Source: Gnetum montanum (lineage: Eukaryota; Streptophyta; Gnetopsida; Gnetales; Gnetaceae). Taken from it: a stretch of DNA of 64,000 nt. The notes below the pieces were generated by a model, which ran no database searches, was not told where the DNA came from, and saw only the letters and a program-made list of their open reading frames with translations. The position numbers were made by a program, and so were the translations under genes. This document shows positions 49,156-60,600 of this stretch, piece after piece. Positions within the stretch are counted from its first letter, which is position 1; every line of letters begins with the position of its first letter. Location: positions 933,459-997,458 of the forward strand of contig MNCI01008651.1 of assembly GCA_015680685.1 (NCBI GenBank), written 5' to 3'.

Positions 49156-49743
49156 AGGTTCACTCCTTAAGACTTCACTTTCAAACCACTAAATTCATAT
49201 AATATGAAAGATAAATCAAATTGCTAGAAAAATAAGAAAACTAGCTATCTTTAATCATCAAATGAGAATATTATAATATAATCGATACTAAATACAATGA
49301 TCCAACACACTCACACTATTGTAGAAATTGAGGCTCTACAATCTTACAATATTAACCTCAATGTAAGGCTCAATCTCCAAATCAACTCTCACAGATAGAT
49401 CTACAATCCAACCGAAGAGGCAAAGAGTTTTGGCTAAGATCACTCACACACTTGGCTCTAGAGATGCATCCACACATATGCAATCCCTCTTCCAAATCCC
49501 TTATCACTACTCTCAAGGTCTTGAGATATTTCCTCCCTTACACAAGCTTTGCATAAGCTCTCCTTGGTCTTCTCTTGCTTGCTCTTTCTCTCCTACCAAG
49601 CATGGATGTAAAACATGATTATAAGGACACAAAAATCCTAGGAACCTTTCCCAAATGGTTCTCTAGAAGTTTCCCACATGGATCTTACCTTCCCTACATG
49701 TTTCCCATCAAAATTACGGCATTGGAGCTTCACAGGATCAAAT

Positions 49744-50030
49744 AAGATGTCTTAGGGCCTTCCCAGACATCTCCCTATCAATTATGGATTTTGTTAAGAT
49801 GTCTCACATGAGTACAAGATGTCTCCCCTAAGGACAAGATGCCTCCCCAATGCCCAAGATGTCTTGCCAATGTCCAGTATGTCTCCTTGGGGTCCAAGAC
49901 ATCTTGTGCAAAACATTTCCTCTAAGAAGACTACAATTTGGCCAAAACATCTCCTTTAAACCTAAGACATCTCCTATAAAACCTTAAGTCTCTATCAAGA
50001 CATTTCATGAACTTCCAAGATGTCTTCCTA
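49744..50030. repeat. 20-bp minisatellite
   Basis: Six consecutive 20-bp units lie at 49796-49915, most beginning AAGATGTCTC or a close variant (for example AAGATGCCTC, AAGATGTCTT). Two more units with the same phase sit at 49744-49783, and three around 49945-50004 (AAAACATCTCC, AAGACATCTCC). The units have diverged from one another. Confidence 0.75.
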
Positions 50031-50329
50031 GAGCTAGAAACCTATGAAAACAGCTTGTAGGAAAAAGCACAAGGGAATTGATTAATCTTGAGTCAAATTC
50101 CCATTTCTTCATGTATCACTTTCATATTAATAAAGCATGAAGTATTAATCATTTTCCAATCTTCATTTATCTATGAACTTATAAGTTAAGGAGAATATGT
50201 TTACATGTGTGATTATATATAATATGTTTGCATGTGTAATTAGGTATCTTTTAGAATGACCATAATGAAAACACTTATAAAAGCATTATTTCAAGGTGGG
50301 AAGAGAGGGGGATGGGTGTGGGTATGTGG

Positions 50330-50460
50330 GGATGTTGAAACCCAAAATAAACATTGTTCACAAATAGAATTTTATAGCTTAACATTGTCTACCAGAATTA
50401 AACCCATGACTTGAAGCTTCCAAATCAAGAGTCTTACCACTAGGCTAACACTTCATTGTA
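50330..50460 (-). repeat. tRNA-derived SINE copy, minus strand
   Basis: On the minus strand it reads GTTAGCCTAGTGGTAAGAC, then GTCATGGGTTTAATTCTGG, and ends TTTTGGGTTTCAACATCCCC. This is the same head, B box and tail as the plus-strand copies. Confidence 0.65.
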
Positions 50461-51877
50461 GGCCATTATTTCAAATTTTATTTCATTACATATAAAGGTC
50501 ATTTACTAAACTCTTAACAAATAAATTAGTTGATTTAGAAAACTAATGCTTTAAGGGAATTTTTAAACCTTAGTTAAGATTGATAGTGCTCAATCATTAG
50601 TTTCATAGAGCAATTAAAGAAGAAACACAAGTTGTAAACAAAAATGTCATATCCTCTTAAAACATATATAAGACATAATACATTATGAGATATTTGTGTA
50701 TGTGAAGAAATAATAAGAAGAAGTATATAGAATAACATTCTACAAAGGATGGTGTTTTAGTACCAAAGTCAACAAATGAAAGATCTAAATAGATCATAAT
50801 GGTAAACAAACACAAGCTAACAAGTAGTGAGCCAAAAGATAGAAGTGAAGTAAAAAGGAGCTTCCAATGAAATAAGCCCCTAATAAATTAGCTAATGGGT
50901 CCAATTCCTAAAGAGAAAAGAAAATTCAAAGAAATTTTGAGTGTAGTGATGTATATTGTAATGCAATCATAAAGGAAACAAGAACTATAGAAAGGTCTTT
51001 ATAAAAGGATAGGCTACAAAATGTGTAATAGTCAAAAGTAACTTACTAAGTTTGAGAATCAATAAGTGATTTGCAAGTGCAAAAATAATTACTAGTTCAA
51101 AGAAACTTAGTCTCACACATAAGATGAATAGGAAAAACTCTTGTAAAAAAATTGATGTTAAGAAGAGACTAAACTGTCTATAATAAATTGTTAAGGTTTA
51201 CAAATGATATGTTTTAAAAATAAATGAATATTATAATTCTAATTGTAATGATCCTAGGTAATTAGAGTTATCCATGAGGTATAAAATGAAACTATAAATT
51301 TTAATTTTCATCCAGTGATTACTTTCTAAGGTCTTTTTCTAAAGATGGCAGATAATCCTACTAATGGTCTTCCTTATTATATTTTCTTCTTTGATTCTAA
51401 TAAAATTAGGTTACTTGAAATTTTTAGAATCCATCTCTACCCAAGTTTTAGCAACTCTAAAAATATTAAAATCATTAAAAAAACACCAATATTATATAGT
51501 ATTAGTTGAACCCATTTTATTAGGACAAGGGTAGGATGATGATTATTATAGTATATCGACATGGACACCTCTCTTGAAAAAGGCATTGTGTAAATTTTAT
51601 CCATGAGATTCATCACATGTACTTTGGAAATGAGTTCTACTTAATTATGATTATTCTTATATTTTGAATTTGAACTTGTGAATCCTTATTTAAAATGGTA
51701 GCAAACTAGTTGGTTGGATTTACTAAGCTTATGTTCATGATCATTTTTTTATAGCCAAACACTTTAAAATTTTATCATATGTGGCACTTGCAATTTTATC
51801 AATTAGTAAAATTTGTGTTAGTTCTAAAATTTTCTGTAATTATATTTAGTCCCTTTTGTATAAGCATGGGGGGGGTA
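50461..51877. other. AT-rich DNA, no gene seen
   Basis: No domain or repeat boundary is supported. A stretch near 51345-51400 reads like protein for about 20 codons only. Confidence 0.45.
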
Positions 51878-52523
51878 TGATAAGGTCACCTTTGAAACAT
51901 ATCAAATAACTTAAGGTTAAAAGGATATTCACTAGAAAGTACCAACATAGTTCTTACCTTAGGATTGATGAGATTAAAAAGGTCATGTAAATAAATGCAT
52001 CAATGCATATGCAATAATGCATTTGACTTTGTGAATACATTCTCAAATTTTGCTTATATATATGTGATGTACATTGATAGAAATCATCAATTTTTGTATA
52101 TTATAGCTAAACTTTTGCAATTTCATTTATGAATTATAATTGGTTGACAAGTTTCCACAATGTGTATTTAGTCTCAGTCATAGTTGTTTTTATTTGAGTA
52201 ATTTTTCTTAGATGTATCCATGAACAGAAACAAAATTATCATAACCCAAAAGGTTCATATCCATGAACAAAAATAAAGATTGAAATTGATTTTTAATACA
52301 TTGTAAAACTTCAATTTTTCAACTTTATTTTATTTAATATTTCATATAATTTACTTTAGCAATTTCTTTTTAACATTTTATTTCAATTAGTATTAACTAG
52401 TTGTAATGTTAAATTTTATTATGGTAATTAGAGTATAAAATAAGTGCATCAAAACCTTAAATACTTAATATGATTTAATTTGGTTGGCCCAATAGTTAAT
52501 GTGTATATCCAAGAGACTCATCA
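51878..52523 (+). mobile_element. Old gypsy LTR relic
   Basis: A G-run with GTA (51868-51877) precedes TGATAAGGTCACC, as in the polypurine tract to LTR transition of the other elements. The stretch at 52200-52330 (TTGAGTAATTTTTCTTAGAT, then AACAAAAATAAAGATTGAAA) aligns with the R/U5 region of the element 1 LTR. It ends near ACTCATCA. The rest is too diverged to follow. Confidence 0.4.
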
Positions 52524-52596
52524 TTCTATGAATTTCCTTCCCCTTGTACTAGTAGTTAATCAACATTAAATTAGTATTAATTTTTATTTGCATTAT

Positions 52597-53498
52597 TGAT
52601 GAGTGGTGTGTGTTCCCTACACTCAATCATATGAATCATAAGTGCATATGCATGATCTAGTCAAATTCTATAAAACCTCTAAGTTGCTAGTGTCCTAGGT
52701 AATTAAGCATGATGTGGTTAGTCATTGTCTTCCCAATTATTACTTGTGTTAGCTCCATCGGAATGGTTAACTATAATTGATGCATAAGATATTTGTGTTG
52801 TTACTATTATTAATTATTACATATGTTAGCTCCATCGGAATGGTTAACTATAATTGACACATAATATATTTGTGTTGTTGTTATTATTATTATTATTAAA
52901 ATATTAAAATTATGGAGTGATTAATATTATTAATTTCTAAATAACTTTTAGAGATAAGCATAATCTCAACTATCTTAAGCAAAGAGTATTCATTCCCACT
53001 TTCCACACTCATCTTGAACTAATGGACATGCCAAGTATCCACTACTAGGATTACCAAACATTAATCTAACATGTTTGAAGTGGTTGTACTCTCCCTATTA
53101 TGGGACAAAATATTGATTTCCTTAGTGCAAAAAAGTAAAATGCATTCAAGTACTTGAAAATAAACTAAGTGCTAATCCAAGTGTTGCAATGGAAGGTATT
53201 AATCTCAGTTTCATTGCCATCATGTAGAAGTATCCAAAAACAACATTCATTCAAATAAAATTCCATTCAATCAACTCAATCCTACAAACAAAATTTTTAC
53301 TAAGTCCTACAAAAGCAAATTACAAGAGCTTTGCTACATAAATGACCAAAAGTATCATAAATGCATATAGTTCATGCATTTATATAAGCTTTGGGTGAAT
53401 TAGCATCTACGCATATGCACCAATGCATCCAAGGATGTATCAATAGGGCTATGTCGATAGGCATGTGTCAACATAGTTGACTAACTTGGGCTTCATCA
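52597..53498 (-). mobile_element. Gypsy 3' LTR, minus strand
   Basis: On the minus strand it runs from TGATGAAGCCC at 53498 to CACTCATCA at 52597 (902 bp). It is preceded on that strand by the polypurine tract (TCATGGGGGTA, 53499-53509), so it is the 3' LTR of an element at higher coordinates. An internal 70-bp duplication (GTTAGCTCCATCGGAATGG twice, near 52747 and 52825) is present. Confidence 0.8.
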
Positions 53499-53818
53499 TA
53501 CCCCCATGACTAACTAAAAACTCATCCTCGAGTGAATAAAAATAGGATCGAGTTGTTTACAAAATTTGCTGAGTATGAAACCAACAATAAACGAACTGAC
53601 TGTCTACAAAATAGGCAAACTTGGATTGCCATGTAACAAAATATTTGTGTGGATACAAAAAGATGTACATTATGCAAAAAATTTAGACAAGTGCTAGCCG
53701 AATGGAACAAATAGGGATGAGGTATTTACACTATTCCTCAAGGTGGAGGCTTCGATGGCTCAAAGAATCCCTCATCACATCCTAGTCTTGCTAGTGGTTT
53801 AGGCTACCCTATTGTTGT
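53499..53818 (-). mobile_element. Internal 3' end of the minus-strand gypsy element
   Basis: On the minus strand this carries the end of the region after ORF3, with the pre-LTR block (ACTCGAGGATGAGTTTTT) and the polypurine tract. It continues the segment at 54695-55250, from which it is separated by an inserted LTR. Confidence 0.6.
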
Positions 53819-54694
53819 TGATGAGTAATAGGGTATCCCAACACTCCACCATACAATTCATGAGTGCATGCACATGAGCAGATCATAATCCATGAATGGA
53901 CAATGTAAGTATGCTAAGAGTTGATAATATGGTTCCTGATTGTTGTCTTCCCACTTCGAGTTAGTGAAGTGCAAGTGTATGGTTTAACTCTAAGTGAGGC
54001 ATATGATATGCTGATGTTGTGGGCTCAGGTTACTCCTATGCATGTTGAAAATGAGAGATGAAAATAAGGTCTAAGTCTAAATGATGACAAAAATGTAAAT
54101 CTATTCTAGCCTATGATGATAAGCAACTGTTCCTAGCTTGCCATACACATCTTGGGCTCATATAACTATCACTAGGTTACTAAGTGTTATGCTACTGGGT
54201 TACCCAAGCAATAACACTACTAGGATTACCAAATGATTAAACTTATGCACTCAAAACCAATCATACTCATTTTGCCTTACTAGTGAACATGAAAAGTACT
54301 TTGGAAATGTAAAGAGATAAGCTAAAGTAAATGTAAAAATTAAACTAAGTAAGAACTTAGCTAAGTAAAATAAAGGAACTAAGTGGATGTTGCAATGATG
54401 ATAAGCAATCTTGATATTTATTGCCATTCATGAATTGTTCCCACGTACAATCCACTCAAATAAAGATTTTGTACAATTGTTCAACACCACATTGTCGGCA
54501 TTCACTCTATCACTAAGTGTAAACTAAGAAAATAAGTTGTAAGAGTTTTCCTAAGACTATAATGAAAATTGTTGTTGTTGATGTGACCAAGTGTCAGTAT
54601 TTATAGGGCTGCATAGCTCCCAATACATCGTATCAATGATGATGTAGGTAGAGCTGCAATATCGTAGATGCTACTTTAAAAAATGGTTTTATCA
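53819..54694 (-). mobile_element. LTR of the element 1 family, inserted, minus strand
   Basis: It is 876 bp on the minus strand, TGATAAAACC at 54694 to CTCATCA at 53819, the same family and length as the 5' LTR of element 1. It interrupts the internal region of another gypsy element. No primer site or polypurine tract flanks it, which suggests a solo LTR. The flanking 5-mers (GTTGT and GGTGC) do not form a convincing target duplication. Confidence 0.75.
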
Positions 54695-55250
54695 GGTGCT
54701 ATCACTACTTCTAAAAACTTGAAGGCATTTAGGAGTGCCTTCATCTTCTCCTCCCTACTTCGTGGATCATTGATGGTTCAAGAAGCTTCTCCTAGATTAG
54801 CGGGTGCTAGTACATCCCACAAGTAAGACATGGTTGGAAACATTTCATTCATATTGACAAATTAGGCTATGAACTATTTACGTTCAATATTGAATGTACT
54901 AACAAGGTTTTGCAATTCCTAGTAGTTGTTCATTCTTCTAGCTAGGTTTTTAGAAACTAATCTCTAATTTTAAAATTACTCTTAAGAATTTCAAGCTTCA
55001 CGTTGGCCACTTCAAGTTTTGCTTGGTTTTCTTGTGAAGCTTGAACTCTACCTCATAAATAAGGTAGGACCTGGCCATCTACTTTTCCAGTTTTGATCTT
55101 AGCCTCCCTGCAGTCAACATTGCTAAGTTTGAATATTGAAGGTTAGCTAACTCCATATATTTTGTCATCTCCTCAATTGGCAACTCTTTTAGATGGTGTT
55201 GGTACATTCAGGCCATTTAATGGATCAGGCTTTATGACTAAATGGGAGTT
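54695..55250 (-). pseudogene. ORF3 C-terminal fragment, third copy, minus strand
   Basis: On the minus strand this aligns with the end of ORF3 in elements 1 and 2: ATGGAGTTAGCTAACCTTCA, TTAGCAATGTTGACTGC and GTTCAAGCTTCACAAG match 23245-23400, and the last part matches 23590-23720. The left limit near 55250 is uncertain. It shows that ORF3 is present in a third element. Confidence 0.6.
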
Positions 55251-55619
55251 CCATTTATAGTCCATTCTGTGTTGTTTTAAGAGAAAGAGATGATCTACCT
55301 ATAATGTCCAAACAGTTTACATTGCATTTTTAAAACAATATATGGTGGAAAATTTAAAAGCAAGCATGTAGCTTTAAGGATATGAGCTTATGAGTGTTTG
55401 GAGAAGTTATTATCTATTAAATGAAATGATGCTGAGACCTTGTTAGGATACAAAATTAAATTGCCAAATTATTTCTTTATTGGAGATTGGAAGGCGGTGC
55501 AATAGCAAACAAGGAATTAGATTGCTTACCTCAAAAGGCAATGGTAGAAAACATAATAAAAATATGAATAATGTTGAGAGAAAATCAATGGAAAAGTCCT
55601 CTCTCTATATATCCAAAGT
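55251..55619. other. No feature recognised
   Basis: This lies between the gypsy fragment and the coding relic. The base composition is similar to host DNA, and no motif is called. Confidence 0.4.
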
Positions 55620-56330
55620 GCACAATTAAGTGAAAAATTGTCAAGGCATGAAGTTGACAAAGAAATTGTAAATTTTGGTATGCTGCAAGAAGCTGAAAAC
55701 TTCCCTATGTTCTCTGTTATGGATCAAAATGCAGAAATGTTGTTGATAGAAGATAGAAGTGACATAGTGCTAAGTCCTAATCAGGTGGAAAGAGAAATTC
55801 TGCCTGAAACGGAGGTATCTGGACACAAATCATATGTTTATTCTATCGCAAACAAGATTCTAGGCCATGAATATCATTTATTTCATGACTCAAATATCTT
55901 ACAAGAGTTAAAATCCAAGAACCTACCGTTATTTAAAAACCGGAGTCACTGCAAATCAACCATTACTTGGATATACTTCAAATGGCTCATTGCACTGCCC
56001 TTCATCTATGACTGATGGTTGGGGTGATAGAAATAAAGGCTTAACAATAAAATGGCAATGGCTCATCGACAGTTCAGTCACTTTCTCCGAAAGATGAAAA
56101 TACAGTAATAAATGGGGAGTTAGATGCTCAAAAACAAGCAATATGGCTACTTTCAGAGCCAGTGGAACAGCTTTCTACGGTTGCTTCTCATGCCATTGCC
56201 AACAGTGAAAGCTTTTTGTAAGGATGAAGGCAACAATACGGTAATTGATGATTTAAGTCAAAGCAAATATTAAAATCAGCCATGGGGTGGTCTTCAGAAT
56301 ACAGTATCTGAAACCTGCAGATCCACAAAA
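55620..56330 (+). pseudogene. Ser-rich coding relic, left part (host gene or pseudogene)
   Basis: The text reads as one decayed protein across three frames. From 55638 it is open for 125 codons (KEIVNFGMLQEAENFPMFS, then VLSPNQVEREILPETEVSG). From about 55940 a second frame reads TGVTANQPLLGYTSNGSLH, and a third SLSPKDENTVINGELDAQKQ, VEQLSTVASHAIANSESF and finally NQPWGGLQNTVSETC. It has no viral or transposon motif and the codon quality of a genuine gene. The caulimovirid begins directly after it. The family is not recognised. Confidence 0.45.
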
Positions 56331-57648
56331 AAACATTAATCCTATTGTTGGAGGTTCAGAGAGGAAGCCTGTCAAACTGGAAACGAAGGTCTTGGTCTTT
56401 GCTAAGCCTGTCAAATTTCCAGATGTTCCTAAAGAAGCAATATATAAGTTTGCTAACACGTTCTCTGCAAGAATGTCAACCTCTATTAAGCAGACAGAAG
56501 CTATCCTGGATATCAAAGGCAAAGGTATTCGTCCTATTTTCCTACCTTTGTTTACTAATGAAGAAGTAGAAAAGTGGAAAGGGCAGAATCATAATTATAT
56601 TCATATTGGCCAGTTAGATATCTTAGTTAGTCCAAAATTTAACTATGATATCAGCGCAGAATATGTTGTTACTTTATTAGATAGTCGTGTGATCGGCGAT
56701 GGTATTTCAACAGATCCAGAAGTTGCTTGGGAAAAGGCAAAGATTTGCCAATTTCAAGGAGTTTTAGACCAAGATGCAGTTTGTGCTGTCCAGCCAAACT
56801 TTCAATTATCTCTAATGGATGAATATGTGACTAATGCTTTGCTATTATGTGTTGAAGTTCATGGTGTTGAATTGTTACCTGGCTCAGTCTATGCAGCAGT
56901 TGCAGCAAGAGGAATATTTCAGTTATCTAACACCATTTTGATGAATCATAAGTTAAGATATGGTGTTCAATTCCCAAAGGGGAGTCAGAATTTGTTGCAA
57001 TGCGGAAGAAGTATTAGAGTACCTGGTTATGTTAATTCATTTCCAAAAATCCAACATCTACTTCAAGATCAAGAATTTAGAACATATGAAAAGCCAAAGC
57101 TTAGATGGTCTCAGTATCCTGTTCAACAATTTGGCAGATCCGCAGTAATTTCCTTAGAAGCAATTCCTTATGTCCTACCTCCTAGAAAATTATCTGAACA
57201 ACGCTCTTCGCGTAAAAGGACAAAGTCTGATGAAGGATCTAGTTCTCTCAATTTTGATACAAGAGGAACTATGTTTATGTTACGTCCTAGAATTAACATG
57301 TTTCACATTAATATGTTTCAGCAACAGTCATACAAGCAAGTTGGTGATAAAAGATTACTCAGTGGTGGAAGATGGCCTCCGTTAGCCGCTTATTCAACTA
57401 CGGCCTCTCGACAAGATCCCCCTTTGACAAGAGCTGATTGCAGTTATCTGTTAGAACACTCGGTCAACAGTACTACAGATCAACAAACAGATGTCCGGCA
57501 ACTTAATTATCTAACTCATTGGACATCTTATGCAGCTCAGCACATCCAGCATGTGGAAAATCAGATAGATGCAGTCGAAGAAAAAATAGATAAAGTCGGA
57601 GATCAAGTGAACGAGCTTAGCAAAGAAATGCAGTCGAAGAAAAAATAG
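56287..57648 (+). CDS. Caulimovirid movement protein, endogenous copy
   Basis: This is a cell-to-cell movement protein of the 30K superfamily. The open frame is 453 codons. The first codon used is GTG, and there is no ATG before residue 62, so the true start is upstream or lost at the junction. Residues about 80-250 form the 30K core: GIRPIFLPLFTNEE, HIGQLDILVSPKF, then LLDSRVIGDG with the family's conserved Asp. Residues about 415-450 form a short coiled coil (VENQIDAVEEKIDKVGDQV). The stop comes from a 59-bp tandem duplication. The same phase continues in the next ORF, so MP was formerly the N-terminus of the polyprotein. Confidence 0.85.
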   Translation: MVFRIQYLKPADPQKNINPIVGGSERKPVKLETKVLVFAKPVKFPDVPKEAIYKFANTFSARMSTSIKQTEAILDIKGKGIRPIFLPLFTNEEVEKWKGQNHNYIHIGQLDILVSPKFNYDISAEYVVTLLDSRVIGDGISTDPEVAWEKAKICQFQGVLDQDAVCAVQPNFQLSLMDEYVTNALLLCVEVHGVELLPGSVYAAVAARGIFQLSNTILMNHKLRYGVQFPKGSQNLLQCGRSIRVPGYVNSFPKIQHLLQDQEFRTYEKPKLRWSQYPVQQFGRSAVISLEAIPYVLPPRKLSEQRSSRKRTKSDEGSSSLNFDTRGTMFMLRPRINMFHINMFQQQSYKQVGDKRLLSGGRWPPLAAYSTTASRQDPPLTRADCSYLLEHSVNSTTDQQTDVRQLNYLTHWTSYAAQHIQHVENQIDAVEEKIDKVGDQVNELSKEMQSKKK

Positions 57649-57690
57649 ATAAAGTCGGAGATCAAGTGAACGAGCTTAGCAAAGAAATGC
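57569..57690 (+). repeat. 59-bp perfect tandem duplication across the MP/polyprotein junction
   Basis: Two identical copies of a 59-bp unit (57572-57630 and 57631-57689) are followed by the first base of a third. Each copy holds the coiled-coil codons up to NELSKEM. Because 59 is not a multiple of three, the second copy is read in another phase after the first and meets a TAG at 57646-57648. Confidence 0.95.
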
Positions 57691-60600
57691 GAGATCACCT
57701 GGACGCCTATGATACAATCCAAAAAGAACGTCAAGAAGCTATGGCGGCAAAATTAACAACCGCCCGTCATCAAGCGAGCAAGACAATCAAGTTTCATGAG
57801 ATTTTCACTCTTGAAAATCAATTGAAGCTTCCAACAAAAGAAGTCTCTCCAGCACCACCATCGGATCAAAAGGCAACATTTAAGATTGATGCTAGGGATA
57901 AAGCCCTCCTTGAGAAAATCAAAAGATTACTTACAGAAAAGAAAGGAAAGAAGCCTGCACCCAGTGCCCCTCCCGAAGAAGGAGAAATCAAGACCGAAGA
58001 AGTAAAGTCCGAAGAAAACAAAACTAAGGAAGATGATTGTCAACAAAGAATTATGATGGCGCAAAGACAGCCTACCAGACCTTGGCAAAGACCTACTGTG
58101 TATCCGCCTCCTGCTTTCTCAGCCTTTCAACAATGGCCTAATTCATCAATTCCGGTAATTGATATTGATTACCTACCTCCTAAAGAAGTTTTGCATGCAT
58201 TAAGATTATGGATGGATCAGTTAAGAGTAGCAATGCACATTTTGGGAATCGATGAAAGAACAACAATTATTGGAGCTTTTACCAGGGCAGCCGGTAAAAT
58301 TCGTCATTGGTGGGAAAGTGCAACAACAGAACAACAAGAGCAAATATTGCAAACAGGTTTGCATGGAGTTTTTGTGGCCTTGGTTACTGAATTTACAGTT
58401 GATTTATCATCAAAATTACGATTTAAGGATAAACTACTTCTAAGTCAGAGAAAATTGCATGATTTAAGATATTTTGAGCAGTTCAGTGCAGAATATGCAA
58501 ATGAAGTATATAGATTAGCCTTGCATAGAGATCAAATGATTAATTATTTATATTTAGGAAGTTTGCCAGCAAAATTAGGACAAATGGTTTTGTATAAAGC
58601 ATTGGAAAAAGATGTAGATCTGGGATTAACATATTTCACTGATATAGTGCACATGGTTAGACAAGAATTGCAGTTTGCTTGCTATAATGTAAGTTTACAG
58701 AAGCTTTTACCAAGTGCTGAGGTTTGTCAGAATTTAGATGGAGTTGATTCGTTTGGACCTCCGGCACGGCATCCAAAGAAAAGATCAAAACGTCCGTTTC
58801 AAAAGAGAAAAGGTTTTCCAAGATATTCCAAGAAAAGATGGACTAAACAACGTCCAAGTTTCCCTAGTCGGAAACGATTTTTTGCTAAGAAAAGAAGAGG
58901 ACCATTTAAAAGGAAATCTGTTACCTGCTACACCTGCAAACGTCAAGGACATTATGCCTATGAATGTCCAGAAAAGAAGCCTAAAGATCATGGAAAGATA
59001 AAAGCTTTTTTTGAGAATAATCCTGATCTAGAACCCATTGAAAACCCAGAAGCATGCAAAGAACAATGTTTTACAATTGAATTATTATCTTCAGATTCAG
59101 ATTCAGAAAAGTCAGAAAGCTTATCTCAAAGTTCTCATGAAGAAGATGATGCTCAAGAAGAAGAAATGATTGTTAGAAGCAACATGATGCAAGGAATGAC
59201 AGATTTTGATATTTCAGATGAAGAATGGTTTTCAAATATTCAGATTAGTTCACACCTTGATCCAGTCTTAGAAGAATCTTGGGAAGATATGGAAAAATGG
59301 TTAGAAGAAGAAGCGAAGATTTCAGATGTCTCAGAACATAGTAACAAATGGGAATCGATTGAAGCTGATAATGATCCAAGTGTCTCATCAACCTTAGGTT
59401 GCAAGGAAACTTTGTTATATGCCGGTACTCAAGAAGATTCATCATCAGAAGAAGATCCGCCTCAAAAGATTGTACAAAAGGTACCAAATTTTCTTATTAC
59501 TCCATATGAGAAGAAGTTTCCAGTTAAGAAAGAAGTAAAAGCAGCTAGGATTAAGAAGAGAAAAGTAACTCCTCAGTTACAGCATCAGATAAAGCATTTG
59601 TTATCAATTCAGAATGTTTTGCTTATTCCAATCAAGATTGCAGTAGATGGAAAAACAAAGTGGAAAAAGTATCAAGCTTTCATTGATACAGGAGCAACCC
59701 TCAACTTTTGTCACAAAGATGTGCTAGAAAGATGGGAAGAAAATCTAAAACCAGTCACATTGGAAACAATGAATGGTACAAGAAGTCTTTCTTATTTTGC
59801 ATTTGATATTCCGATCTCATTAAATGATGAATATGTTGGTACTACAAACTTTGTTCAAGTATCAGATAGTGGATTTGACATCGGATTAGGAGCACACTTC
59901 ATGGATAGTCTAGGACCCTATACAGTTGGCCACGAAATGATTGTTTGTTCATCTCCTGTTCAAGATCCAAGACCAAAGATTATAGTTAGCAGAATTCCAA
60001 CTACTTTACACAAAAATAAGCATCAGCAAATCAAGAAGCTTTACCAAAATCCAACTCTATCTCAAATCATCACACAAGCTGAAATGGAAGAAGTGGCTAG
60101 AGTCAAATATCGACATTGCCAACAAATGAAGAAAGCACAAATCAATCTCAACACTGAAGAAAAGGAATTAGTCCCCAGTTTCTATGCTTTGCAAGAATGT
60201 TGCTGTGAACATCCACTTGAGTTTTGGGACAAAGATAGTCCAGTGGCTTACATACCTACAGTACACAATATTCCAGTTCAAAGCAAGCAAATTTTATTGA
60301 ATCCAACAGATACCGAAGAGATTGGTAAACAGATTGAAGAGTTTCTAAGAAAAGGTTTGATTGTTCCTTCACAGTCAAATTACTCTTGTGCTAGTTTTAT
60401 AGTAAGAAATCATGCAGAAATCAAGCGAGGAAAAGCTAGAATGGTGATAAACTATATTCCATTAAATGCCGTTACCATTGACATCAAATGGCCACTACCG
60501 AACAAAGAAGGTCTCATTCAGAAAGTTGCAACAAAAGCTATCTTCAGCAAATTTGATTGTAAATCTGGTTATCATCAAATCAAAATTTCAGCAGATGATC

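Noticed and set aside
49744-50030. CRISPR-like array
   Set aside because: Units are contiguous 20-mers without unique spacers, in a plant genome. It is a minisatellite.
51866-51880. Complete gypsy element starting at the G-run
   Set aside because: The purine run and LTR start look right, but no partner LTR or internal coding region was found; kept only as a weak LTR relic.
58738-59001. 87-codon ORF inside the viral polyprotein
   Set aside because: An alternative-frame shadow of the basic region and zinc knuckle.
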